A stretch of DNA of 64,000 bases from an uncultured Lachnospiraceae bacterium (lineage in GTDB: Bacteria; Bacillota; Clostridia; Lachnospirales; Lachnospiraceae). The position numbers were made by a program, and so were the translations under genes. The notes under the pieces are model-generated. The model did not search any database. It was given only the letters and a program-made list of their open reading frames with translations, and was not told the origin of the DNA. Shown here piece by piece: positions 44,698 through 52,925 of this stretch. Position 1 is the first letter of the stretch. Every line of letters begins with the position of its first letter. The stretch lies in contig CAKRGM010000003.1 in the NCBI GenBank assembly GCA_934330725.1, forward strand, positions 75,557 through 139,556. Reading direction: 5' to 3'.

Positions 44698-45363
44698 ATG
44701 ATGGGGAAAATCAAGAAAAACCAGATAATTATTACAGCTTTGGCTATTGTTATAGCAATTGCAGGTTACATAAACTATTCGGGAAATTTAAAGGATATTA
44801 TTTCGGTGAAAAAAACAAATGATTCAAAGCAGGTTGCAGCAGAAAATGTAAGTGCAGCAGATGATGGTATTCAGAAAACGACACCGGCCGTGTCGGGAAG
44901 TGATGAAAAAAATTCAACGGGCAGTGAAATTGCAAATAATGATGCTGAGCCGGATCCGTCAAGTCTTGCAGATCCTGGAAGTGCTGTACTTACATCAGGT
45001 ACAGGGGTGTCATCCGGTGTTATTTCCCAGGCTAAGTTAAACCGCGAACAGATACGGGCCAAAAACAAAGAATCATTGCTTGAGATTATAAATAATGCAG
45101 CCCTTACAGATGATGCCAGGTCAAAGGCGGTTGCACAGCTTGCTGCCATCACGGATTGTTCCGAAAAAGAAATAGCAGCCGAGCTTATGCTTGAAGCAAA
45201 AGGTTTTAAGGATGTGGCAGTATCAATGGTAGATGGAAATGTTGATGTTGTAGTAGGAAAAGAATCCCTTACTGACACTGAACATGCACAGATAGAAGAT
45301 ATAGTGAAACGTAAAACGCAGGTTACAGCAGATAAGATTACAATAAATGTTTGCAATAACTAA
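44698..45363 (+). CDS. spoIIIAH: Stage III sporulation protein AH
   Basis: This is a 221-residue mother-cell membrane protein that meets forespore SpoIIQ across the septum. An N-terminal anchor (about 10-28) precedes a low-complexity Ser/Ala/Asp linker and a YscJ/FliF-like domain (about 115-221), where EIIKKAKL-type helices and KGFKDVAVSMVDGNVDVVV lead to the VTADKITINVCNN end. Two in-frame ATG codons (44698 and 44701) compete. It closes the spoIIIA operon, but the Asp23 gene follows without a terminator. Confidence 0.92.
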   Translation: MMGKIKKNQIIITALAIVIAIAGYINYSGNLKDIISVKKTNDSKQVAAENVSAADDGIQKTTPAVSGSDEKNSTGSEIANNDAEPDPSSLADPGSAVLTSGTGVSSGVISQAKLNREQIRAKNKESLLEIINNAALTDDARSKAVAQLAAITDCSEKEIAAELMLEAKGFKDVAVSMVDGNVDVVVGKESLTDTEHAQIEDIVKRKTQVTADKITINVCNN

Positions 45364-45417
45364 AAAAATTTATTATAATATTCTCAAAGTACATTTGGAT
45401 GATTAGGAGGCTTTTCA

Positions 45418-45807
45418 ATGACTAAGGAATTTGAGGATAAGGGGAATACTTATACTATACATGAAAACGTTAATATCGGAGAGGTACGTGTTGCTGATGA
45501 AGTAATTGCTATTATTGCAGGTCTTGCTGCTACGGAAGTTGATGGTGTTGCATCAATGGCCGGCAATATTACTAATGAACTGGTCAGCAGACTTGGAATG
45601 AAGAATCTTTCAAAAGGCGTTAAAGTTAATGTTGCAGAGGCATCAGTTGAAGTAAACCTGAATCTTAACATTAAATATGGATATGAGATTCCTGAAGTTT
45701 CAAATAAAGTTCAGGATAAGGTCAAGTCTGCTATTGAAACAATGACAGGTTTGGATGTGTCAGCAGTTAATGTAAGGATTGCAGGAGTTAATATAGACGC
45801 TGATTAA
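45418..45807 (+). CDS. Asp23/Gls24 family envelope stress response protein
   Basis: This is a 129-residue protein of the Asp23 (alkaline shock)/YqhY family. Family blocks are seen in VADEVIAIIAGLAATEVDGVASMAG (about 24-48) and VNVRIAGVNID at the C-terminus. It lies just before nusB, the place of YqhY in Bacillus, where such proteins are linked to control of fatty-acid synthesis or envelope stress. AGGAGG precedes ATG 45418. Two terminator-like hairpins follow. Confidence 0.88.
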   Translation: MTKEFEDKGNTYTIHENVNIGEVRVADEVIAIIAGLAATEVDGVASMAGNITNELVSRLGMKNLSKGVKVNVAEASVEVNLNLNIKYGYEIPEVSNKVQDKVKSAIETMTGLDVSAVNVRIAGVNIDAD

Positions 45808-45817
45808 TTATTAATAT

Positions 45818-45839
45818 GCTGCGCTTTTTTAAGCGCAGC
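45818..45839 (+). terminator. Terminator after the Asp23-family gene
   Basis: GCTGCGCTT (45818-45826) pairs with AAGCGCAGC (45831-45839) over a TTTT loop. The 9-bp stem is GC-rich; the tail TTGTTATAG is only weakly T rich. Confidence 0.75.
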
Positions 45840-45848
45840 TTGTTATAG

Positions 45849-45892
45849 TATAATGAGAACTTGAAACCATCAGGGTTTCAAGGTATTTTTTT
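45849..45892 (+). terminator. Second hairpin with T7 tail, in the leader of nusB
   Basis: CTTGAAACC (45860-45868) pairs with GGTTTCAAG (45874-45882) over a 5-base loop and is followed by TATTTTTTTG. A TATAAT at 45849-45854 would place +1 at the hairpin start, so this can be either a second terminator of the Asp23 unit or an attenuator for nusB. The -35 for that TATAAT is poor. Confidence 0.75.
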
Positions 45893-45920
45893 GTATGGCC
45901 TTTTGGCGGAAAGGATAAGA

Positions 45921-46316
45921 ATGACCAGAGCAGCAATTAGAGAAAGCATATTTATATTATTATTCAGAGTGGAATTTCATAATTTAGAAGAACTTGAACA
46001 GCAGATAAGATTATATCTTAATGATTTTCCTTCAATGAAAGAGGAGGATTCACAGTATATTACTGAAAAAACCAAAAGAATAGTTTCATTAATTCCGGAT
46101 ATTGATGAAAAAATAAATTCAATTTCGCAGGGATGGCCGGTGAACAGACTTGGTAAAGCAGAACTGGCAATAATGCGCCTTGCTGTTTATGAAATACTTT
46201 ATGATGATGATATTCCTGCAACAGTTGCAATAGACCAGGCGGTAGAGCTTGCCAAAAAGTTTGGCGGTGATAATTCACCATCATTTGTAAATGGAGTTTT
46301 AGCAAAGCTGTTATAG
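45921..46316 (+). CDS. nusB: NusB transcription antitermination factor
   Basis: This is a 131-residue helical RNA-binding protein that, with NusE (S10), acts on boxA in rRNA antitermination. Family signs are RESIFILLFRVEF at the N-terminus and NRLGKAELAIMRLAVYEILY with DDIPATVAIDQAVELAKKFG in the C-terminal half. ATG 45921 is chosen for GGAAAGGAT upstream; an in-frame GTG/TTG further up would run into the leader hairpin region. It starts the nusB-xseA-xseB-ispA-dxs... operon. Confidence 0.94.
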   Translation: MTRAAIRESIFILLFRVEFHNLEELEQQIRLYLNDFPSMKEEDSQYITEKTKRIVSLIPDIDEKINSISQGWPVNRLGKAELAIMRLAVYEILYDDDIPATVAIDQAVELAKKFGGDNSPSFVNGVLAKLL

Positions 46317-46350
46317 TTTAAAAGATAGATATGAAAGAGTCGGATTTATA

Positions 46351-47562
46351 ATGTCAGTGTATACAATAACGCAGATTAATTCATATATAAAAAATATGTT
46401 CAGACAGGATTTTGTGCTTAATAACATATCTTTAAAAGGTGAGATATCCAATCTGAAGTATCATAATTCGGGACATATATATTTTACCCTGAAAGATGAA
46501 AATGCTACTATATCAGCAATCATGTTTGCAAGCTCTGCAGGTAAACTTACGTTTGAACTGCATGATGGAATGCGCGTGGTTGTTAAAGGTCGCATAGATA
46601 TTTATGAGCGTGATGGAAAATATCAGATTTATGTGAGTGGAATAAAACAGGATGGCTTAGGCGAACTGTATCTGCGTTATGAGCAGTTAAAGGCACAGTA
46701 TGAGGAGATGGGATACTTCTCTGATATATATAAGAAGCCGGTTCCCAGGTATGCAAAAGTGATTGGAGTTGTGACGGCGCCTACAGGTGCAGCGATTCAG
46801 GATATTATTAAGATAACACACAGGAGAAATCCTTATGTGCAGCTTATTTTATATCCTGCTTTAGTTCAGGGCGAAAATGCCAGGTACAGCATTGCAAGGG
46901 GCATTAAAAAACTTGATGATATGAATACTGATATTATAATTGTGGGGCGTGGAGGAGGCTCTATTGAGGATTTATGGGCATTTAATGAAGAGGAAGTTGT
47001 ACAGGCTATATTCAATGCCAAAACGCCGGTAATTTCAGCAATTGGACATCAGACAGATACAACTATTTCAGATTTTGTTTCTGACAGGGTGGCATCAACT
47101 CCATCTGCAGCTGCAGAAATGGCTGTAACAGAGCTGACAGTAATAACTGACAGGATTAACGGATATAACCAGTATATTAATAAGTCTATGACAGATATAA
47201 TAGATACATTCCGAAACAGGATTGAAAAGTATGAACTTCAGTTAAAAATTAATAATCCTGTGAATAAAGTCGAAGAAAACCGTCAGCATCTTATGAATAT
47301 TGAAGACAGACTTAACAGTCTGATCAGGAACGTTTGTTTGCATAAACGTCATCAGCTTGAAGTATATGCATCAAGACTTAACGGACTATCGCCGCTTAAC
47401 AAACTCTGTCAGGGATATTCATATTCTGAGGATGAACAGGGAAATAATATTTCAAGTATAAAAGATGTATCAACAGGTGATATAATAAACATACATGTAA
47501 AAGATGGTTCTATTAAGGCTAAGGCTATGGAGGTTACGGATGGCAAAATCACAAACACTTGA
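46351..47562 (+). CDS. xseA: Exodeoxyribonuclease VII large subunit
   Basis: This is a 403-residue nuclease subunit with an N-terminal OB-fold (about 1-100; GEISNLKYHNSGHIYFTLKD). The catalytic domain contains VVTAPTGAAIQDI and the VGRGGGSIEDLWAFNEEEV hallmark near 192-210, then AIGHQTDTTISDFVSD. A helical C-terminal domain follows. It acts with XseB on single-stranded DNA. ATG 46351 follows a weak RBS after nusB. The end overlaps xseB by 23 bases. Confidence 0.96.
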   Translation: MSVYTITQINSYIKNMFRQDFVLNNISLKGEISNLKYHNSGHIYFTLKDENATISAIMFASSAGKLTFELHDGMRVVVKGRIDIYERDGKYQIYVSGIKQDGLGELYLRYEQLKAQYEEMGYFSDIYKKPVPRYAKVIGVVTAPTGAAIQDIIKITHRRNPYVQLILYPALVQGENARYSIARGIKKLDDMNTDIIIVGRGGGSIEDLWAFNEEEVVQAIFNAKTPVISAIGHQTDTTISDFVSDRVASTPSAAAEMAVTELTVITDRINGYNQYINKSMTDIIDTFRNRIEKYELQLKINNPVNKVEENRQHLMNIEDRLNSLIRNVCLHKRHQLEVYASRLNGLSPLNKLCQGYSYSEDEQGNNISSIKDVSTGDIINIHVKDGSIKAKAMEVTDGKITNT

Positions 47563-47737
47563 ACAGTTGTTTGAAAGTCTTGATCAGGTTGTAAATAAAC
47601 TTGAAGATGGTAATATTTCTTTAGAAGAATCATTTAAAACATATAATGAAGGAATGAAGCTTATTAAGGCATGTAATTCACAGCTTGATAAAGTGGAAAA
47701 GCAGATAATTGTTTTAAATGATGGAGAGGAAATGTAA
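47540..47737 (+). CDS. xseB: Exodeoxyribonuclease VII small subunit
   Basis: This is a 65-residue helical hairpin protein. Family motifs are FESLDQVVNKLEDGNISLEE and YNEGMKLIKACNSQLDKVE. ATG 47540 is chosen because GGAGG lies about six bases upstream; an in-frame upstream extension would lie in xseA. The stop overlaps the ispA start as TAATG. Confidence 0.94.
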   Translation: MAKSQTLEQLFESLDQVVNKLEDGNISLEESFKTYNEGMKLIKACNSQLDKVEKQIIVLNDGEEM

Positions 47738-48639
47738 TGGATTTTAAACAGCAGCTTAATGAAAAAACAGAATATATAAATAATATCATAGATGCATACC
47801 TTCCGGAAGTAGAAGGAATGCAGGAAAAAGTAATTGAAGCAGCAGTCTATAGCGTTGATGCCGGTGGTAAGAGAATCAGACCTGTGCTAATAATGGAAGT
47901 ATATAAATTATGTGGTGGTACAGACATGGAGGTAATAAAGCCATTCATGGCTGCGATTGAATGCATCCATACGTATTCGCTTGTTCATGATGATCTTCCT
48001 GCAATGGATAATGATGCGTACAGAAGAGGCAAACTTACCACACATAAGAAGTTTGGCGAGGATTTTGGTATTCTTGCCGGAGATGCATTATTAAATTATG
48101 CATATGAAATAATTTTTAATGCTCTTAATGAAGCTGTAGTCAATAATTCACAATACAAAAATAATATGATAAAGGCGGCAGCAGTACTTTCAAAAAAAGC
48201 AGGAATTTATGGAATGGTAGGCGGACAGGCTGTTGATGTCCTTCTGACAGACCAAAAAATCAGCGAAAAACAGTTGGATTTTATATTTAATTTAAAGACA
48301 GCTGCCTTAATAGAGGCTTCTTTTATGACAGGTGCAATTCTTGCAGGTGCGGATGAAGCAACAGTGAAAAATATGGAACTGGCCGGAAATAAGGTCGGTA
48401 TGGCATTTCAGATACAGGATGATGTTTTGGATGTTATTGGAGATGAAAAGGTTATTGGAAAGCCTGTACTAAGCGATGAAAAAAATAATAAAACGACATA
48501 TGTAACATTATTTGGAATTGATAAGGCTTTAAATGACGTTAAGATTCTGTCAGAAGAAGCTGTTGATATAGTTAAAAATGCAGGGCATAATGAATTCCTT
48601 TTAGAACTCATTGAAAAGCTCATTAACAGAAAAAAATGA
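47737..48639 (+). CDS. ispA: Polyprenyl (farnesyl-type) diphosphate synthase
   Basis: This is a 300-residue trans-prenyltransferase that condenses IPP with allylic diphosphates. The first aspartate motif is DDLPAMDND (near 84-92) and the second DDVLD (near 226-230). GGKRIRPVL is near 46-54 and MVGGQAVDVL near 158-167. Residues before the first motif point to a geranyl/farnesyl length, but product length is not certain. It lies between xseB and dxs as in many Firmicutes, so isoprenoid supply is genetically grouped. Confidence 0.93.
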   Translation: MDFKQQLNEKTEYINNIIDAYLPEVEGMQEKVIEAAVYSVDAGGKRIRPVLIMEVYKLCGGTDMEVIKPFMAAIECIHTYSLVHDDLPAMDNDAYRRGKLTTHKKFGEDFGILAGDALLNYAYEIIFNALNEAVVNNSQYKNNMIKAAAVLSKKAGIYGMVGGQAVDVLLTDQKISEKQLDFIFNLKTAALIEASFMTGAILAGADEATVKNMELAGNKVGMAFQIQDDVLDVIGDEKVIGKPVLSDEKNNKTTYVTLFGIDKALNDVKILSEEAVDIVKNAGHNEFLLELIEKLINRKK

Positions 48640-48681
48640 TTGCTGTATTTTAACAGTCTTTTGGAAAGGCGTGAATGCTTT

Positions 48682-50547
48682 ATGATACTTGACAAAATAA
48701 ATAAACCGAATGATATTAAAAAAATTGATCCGATTGAATACAATCAGCTTGCAAGGGAAATAAGAAAATTTTTAATAGATAATATAAGTAAAACAGGAGG
48801 ACATCTGGCTTCTAATCTCGGGGTGGTTGAGCTTACGATGGCACTTCATCTTGTTTTTAATCTGCCACAGGACAAGCTCATATGGGACGTTGGACATCAG
48901 TCATATACGCATAAGATTCTTACCGGCAGAAAAGATAAATTTGTGGAATTACGTAAGTTTGGCGGAATGAGTGGATTTCCAAAAAGAAATGAAAGTGATT
49001 ATGATGCATTTGATACAGGTCACAGCTCAACATCAATTTCAGCAGGACTGGGATATGTGCATGCCAGGGATATTAAGAAAGAACATTATAATGTGATATC
49101 TGTTATTGGTGATGGTGCGCTTACTGGTGGTATGGCTTATGAAGCTCTCAATAATGCAGCACGTGTCAAAGGGAATTTTATAATTGTTTTAAATGACAAT
49201 AAAATGTCAATCTCTAAAAATGTGGGTGGTATCTCACAAATGCTTGGAGATATAAGATCATCAGATTCGTATTATGATTTAAAGGAAGGCGTTGCAAATA
49301 CACTTAACAAGCTTCCGCAGGGAGACAAAATAGTTGAAAAGATAAAAAAAACCAAGTCCAGCCTGAAACAGCTTATAATGCCTGATCAGATTTTTGAAAA
49401 AATGGGGATTACATATCTTGGTCCTGTTAATGGTCATGATATTGAAAGACTTATAAAAATATTCCGTGTTGCGAAAAGAATAGATCATGCTGTTATTGTT
49501 CATGTGGTTACTCAGAAAGGACGCGGCTATAAATTTGCCGAGCGTAATCCAAGTAAGTTTCATGGAATTGCACCTTTTGATGTTTCAACAGGAAATGTAC
49601 TTGATGACAGCCATAAAAAAACATATTCAGATATCTTTTCAGATGCAATATGCAGTATGGCAAAAAAGGATACGTCTATTGCGGCAATAACTGCTGCCAT
49701 GCCTGATGGTACAGGACTTGCCAAATTTTCCAGATGGTATCCTGACAGATTCTTTGATGTGGGAATTGCAGAAGAGCATGCTGTTACATTTGCGGCTGGG
49801 CTTGCGGCTGGTGGTTTAAAGCCGGTTTTTGCAGTTTATTCTTCATTTCTGCAGAGAGCCTATGATCAGATACTTCATGATGTCTGTATTCAGAAAATGC
49901 ATGTTGTTTTTGCAATTGACAGGGCAGGTCTTGTAGGAAGTGATGGCGAAACACACCAGGGCATATTTGATTTATCATTTTTATCATGTATTCCTAATAT
50001 GACAATATTTGCGCCTAAGAATGCATGGGAGCTTGTCAGAGGGCTTAAATTTGCACTTGATAAATATGAGGGACCTATAGCCATAAGATATCCAAGAGGT
50101 GAGGCTGTTAAAGAATTTATTGAATTTAAACAGCCAATTGAGTACGGAATATCTGAAATAATGTATGAAGAAAAGGATATAGCGCTCCTCGCGGCCGGAA
50201 ATATGGTAAGAACAGCGGATGTTGTGAGAAAACAGCTTAAAAACAAAGGGTATAATGTTACACTTATCAATGCAAGATTTATAAAACCTTTTGATGAGAA
50301 GATTATTTACAGGCTTTCAAAGGAACATAAGCTTATTGTCACAATGGAAGAAAATGTAATATGTGGTGGATTTGGTGAGCAAATAAGCCGATTTGTAGAA
50401 GAATGTAAAATTAATCTGCGGGTGTTGAATATAGCACTTCCGGATGATTATATAGAACATGGAAGTGTTGATATTCTGAAAGCTGAAACGGGGATTGATG
50501 CTGACAGCATAACTGAAAGAGTTATGACATATTATGAAGAATTGTGA
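48682..50547 (+). CDS. dxs: 1-deoxy-D-xylulose-5-phosphate synthase
   Basis: This is a 621-residue thiamine-diphosphate enzyme, the first step of the MEP isoprenoid pathway (pyruvate plus glyceraldehyde-3-phosphate). WDVGHQSYTHKILTGR is near 64-79, the TPP motif region is GDGALTGGMAYEALNNA, the pyrimidine domain has GIAEEHAVTFAAGLA, and GSDGETHQGIFDLSFL is also typical. ATG 48682 is chosen since MILDKIN resembles the usual Dxs start; a frame-open extension of 14 codons lacks an RBS. A 20-base tandem duplication covers its stop codon. Confidence 0.96.
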   Translation: MILDKINKPNDIKKIDPIEYNQLAREIRKFLIDNISKTGGHLASNLGVVELTMALHLVFNLPQDKLIWDVGHQSYTHKILTGRKDKFVELRKFGGMSGFPKRNESDYDAFDTGHSSTSISAGLGYVHARDIKKEHYNVISVIGDGALTGGMAYEALNNAARVKGNFIIVLNDNKMSISKNVGGISQMLGDIRSSDSYYDLKEGVANTLNKLPQGDKIVEKIKKTKSSLKQLIMPDQIFEKMGITYLGPVNGHDIERLIKIFRVAKRIDHAVIVHVVTQKGRGYKFAERNPSKFHGIAPFDVSTGNVLDDSHKKTYSDIFSDAICSMAKKDTSIAAITAAMPDGTGLAKFSRWYPDRFFDVGIAEEHAVTFAAGLAAGGLKPVFAVYSSFLQRAYDQILHDVCIQKMHVVFAIDRAGLVGSDGETHQGIFDLSFLSCIPNMTIFAPKNAWELVRGLKFALDKYEGPIAIRYPRGEAVKEFIEFKQPIEYGISEIMYEEKDIALLAAGNMVRTADVVRKQLKNKGYNVTLINARFIKPFDEKIIYRLSKEHKLIVTMEENVICGGFGEQISRFVEECKINLRVLNIALPDDYIEHGSVDILKAETGIDADSITERVMTYYEEL

Positions 50548-50568
50548 TATATTATGAAGAACTGTGAT
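50529..50568 (+). repeat. 20-base tandem duplication across the dxs stop codon
   Basis: ATATTATGAAGAATTGTGAT (50529-50548) is followed at once by the same 20 bases with one change (T to C). The first copy holds the last codons and stop of dxs; the second is non-coding. Confidence 0.9.
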
Positions 50569-50636
50569 GTTTGTGATGTTATGAAGAAAATTACATTTAA
50601 TATAAATATTGTTATGTTAGGTAGGTAATTATAAGG

Positions 50637-51455
50637 ATGAGTAAAGAAAATAAAGAAAGACTTGATGTACTTCTGGTGAAAAAAGGACTGGCAGATTCAA
50701 GAGAAAAGGCAAAAGCTATAATAATGTCAGGAATTGTATTTGTTGATGATCAAAAAGAAGATAAAGCAGGTTCAACTTTTAATGAAAATGCCAAAATCGA
50801 GGTAAGAGGACATACATTAAAATATGTAAGCCGTGGTGGTTTAAAGCTTGAAAAAGCAATGCAGAATTTTGATGTTACGCTTAACGGAAAAATCTGTATG
50901 GACGTAGGATCATCAACAGGAGGATTTACAGACTGTATGCTGCAGAATGGTGCGGTAAAGGTGTATGCTGTGGATGTTGGACATGGACAGCTTGCATGGA
51001 AGCTGCGTAATGATGAGCGGGTAGTCTGTATGGAAAAAACCAATATACGTTATGTTACTCCGAATGATATTAATGACAGAATAGAATTTTCGAGTATCGA
51101 TGTATCATTTATTTCATTAACAAAGGTTTTAGGACCTGTTAAGGAACTTTTAAGTGATGATGGACAAATCGTCTGTCTTATTAAACCACAGTTTGAAGCA
51201 GGCAGGGAAAAGGTTGGAAAGCATGGCGTTGTAAGAGATAAAAGTGTACATGTTGAAGTTATCAAAAAGGTTATTGAATTTGCAATTTCAATAGGATTTG
51301 AAGCGCTTAATCTCGATTTTTCACCGGTAAAAGGACCTGAGGGGAATATAGAGTATTTGCTTCACCTTCAGAAACATACAGAAGGAATTTATGAAAATAC
51401 AATATTTGAAGTAGAAAATATCGTAGAAAAAGCACATGAAACTCTTAATGTATAA
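50637..51455 (+). CDS. tlyA: TlyA-type rRNA 2'-O-methyltransferase
   Basis: This is a 272-residue protein with an N-terminal S4 RNA-binding domain (about 5-65; RLDVLLVKKGLADSREKAKA) and an FtsJ/RrmJ-like methyltransferase (about 80-260; MDVGSSTGGFTDCMLQNGA as the SAM-binding loop). It is known as TlyA/YqxC and often called hemolysin A by history; 2'-O-methylation of rRNA is the better-supported role. Between dxs and nadK, the standard order. ATG 50637 follows AAGG. Confidence 0.92.
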   Translation: MSKENKERLDVLLVKKGLADSREKAKAIIMSGIVFVDDQKEDKAGSTFNENAKIEVRGHTLKYVSRGGLKLEKAMQNFDVTLNGKICMDVGSSTGGFTDCMLQNGAVKVYAVDVGHGQLAWKLRNDERVVCMEKTNIRYVTPNDINDRIEFSSIDVSFISLTKVLGPVKELLSDDGQIVCLIKPQFEAGREKVGKHGVVRDKSVHVEVIKKVIEFAISIGFEALNLDFSPVKGPEGNIEYLLHLQKHTEGIYENTIFEVENIVEKAHETLNV

Positions 51456-51476
51456 AACATATGGGGCTGAAATGAT

Positions 51477-52346
51477 ATGAATGTTAAAAAATTTTTTATA
51501 ATAACAAATAAAGAAAAGGATCCTGATAATGCACTTACCGGAAAAATCATAGAGTATATAGAAAATAAGGGAATGACATGCCAGTGCAGCAGTCCTGAAA
51601 TGACTAATACAACCAATGATCTGGCAGGAGATTACAGGTATACCAATGCGGCTATTGTTCCGGATGATACAGATTGTATTATAGTCCTTGGAGGTGATGG
51701 AACACTTATACAGGCAGCGGATGACCTTAATGGAAAGGATATACCGCTTCTTGGAGTAAATATAGGTACACTGGGATTCCTTACTGACACGGATATGGAT
51801 TGTGTATTTAAGACGATTGATCTTATCACAGAAGGCAGATATGAGATAGATATCCGTATGATGCTTGAGGGAACAATATATTCGGATGGACAGGAAGTAT
51901 ATAAAAATACTGCATTAAATGATATTGTAATTAACAGATGCAGTGCTTTAAAAATTGTTGAATTTAACATAATTGTCAATGGTGAATATCTGAATTCCTA
52001 TCATGCGGATGGCGTTATCATATCAACTGCAACAGGCTCAACCGCGTATAGTCTTTCAGCAGGTGGCCCACTTATACAGCCTAATGCCCAGCTGCTTATG
52101 ATTACACCGATATGTCCTCATACATTAAACAGAAGAAGCATTATTCTTGGAGCGGATGATGAGATTACGATTGAAATATGTAACAGCAAAAAATATATAG
52201 ATGACCAGATGGCATTTTTTGATGGTGAGAGTTATTGCAAAATGGCATCAGGTGACCGTATAATAATAAAAAGGGCTGCTCAGGTTGTAAAATTTATTAA
52301 AACAAATAAACTGAGTTTTGTTCAGAGAATACGTAATAAAATGTAG
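51477..52346 (+). CDS. nadK: NAD kinase
   Basis: This is a 289-residue ATP-dependent NAD kinase that makes NADP. The family GGDGT motif is VLGGDGTLIQAA near 64-75, the NE/D-rich motif is near 147-155, and TGSTAYSLSAGGPLI (glycine-rich substrate loop) near 180-194. It belongs to the tlyA-nadK-argR-recN group. ATG 51477 is the only strong start. Confidence 0.94.
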   Translation: MNVKKFFIITNKEKDPDNALTGKIIEYIENKGMTCQCSSPEMTNTTNDLAGDYRYTNAAIVPDDTDCIIVLGGDGTLIQAADDLNGKDIPLLGVNIGTLGFLTDTDMDCVFKTIDLITEGRYEIDIRMMLEGTIYSDGQEVYKNTALNDIVINRCSALKIVEFNIIVNGEYLNSYHADGVIISTATGSTAYSLSAGGPLIQPNAQLLMITPICPHTLNRRSIILGADDEITIEICNSKKYIDDQMAFFDGESYCKMASGDRIIIKRAAQVVKFIKTNKLSFVQRIRNKM

Positions 52347-52379
52347 GATGACAGTTTTTAAATAAAATATGGAGTGAAT

Positions 52380-52829
52380 ATGAAATCAGACAGACATAAC
52401 AAAATAATTGAGTTGATACAGAACAATAACATCGGAACGCAGGAGGAACTGGCTGATGCTCTTAATAATTCCGGCTTTGATGTTACACAGGCTACTGTGT
52501 CACGTGATATAAGAGAACTTAATCTGACAAAAACATCTATTGATGGAAAAAAGCAGAAATATGTTGTGTATAAAAATGCCGAGCCTGAGATGTCAGACAA
52601 GTATATACGTGTTTTAAAAGAAGGGTTTGTATCCATGGATATGGCTCAGAATATACTTGTAATAAAGACAGTTTCAGGAATGGCAATGGCGGTGTGTGCT
52701 GCGCTGGATGCAATGCAGTGGCATGAAATAGTTGGTTCAATTGCAGGAGATGACACAATAATGTGTGCGATAAGAAGTGTTGACGATACTATACGGGTAA
52801 GAGATAAAATTAGAAAAATTATAAAATAG
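52380..52829 (+). CDS. argR: Arginine repressor
   Basis: This is a 149-residue ArgR/AhrC protein. The N-terminal winged helix is seen in RHNKIIELIQNNNIGTQEEL and TVSRDIRELNL, the DNA recognition segment. The C-terminal trimer/arginine-binding domain ends with AGDDTIMCAIRS, where the Asp pair (GDD) contacts arginine. ATG 52380 is chosen with GGAG just upstream; an in-frame GTG lies two codons earlier. argR upstream of recN is a common Firmicutes arrangement. Confidence 0.94.
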   Translation: MKSDRHNKIIELIQNNNIGTQEELADALNNSGFDVTQATVSRDIRELNLTKTSIDGKKQKYVVYKNAEPEMSDKYIRVLKEGFVSMDMAQNILVIKTVSGMAMAVCAALDAMQWHEIVGSIAGDDTIMCAIRSVDDTIRVRDKIRKIIK

Positions 52830-52925
52830 ACTTGATTTTAGCATTTTATAATGTTAATTATTATTTAGATAAAATACATTTATTGGCGTAAGTATATATA
52901 ATGGTTGTCCGTTGAGGGAGAAAAT

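Noticed and set aside
47320..47350. GAAC...GTTT-like sequence in xseA as a LexA box
   Set aside because: The right half is not GTTC and it lies inside a coding region away from any promoter.
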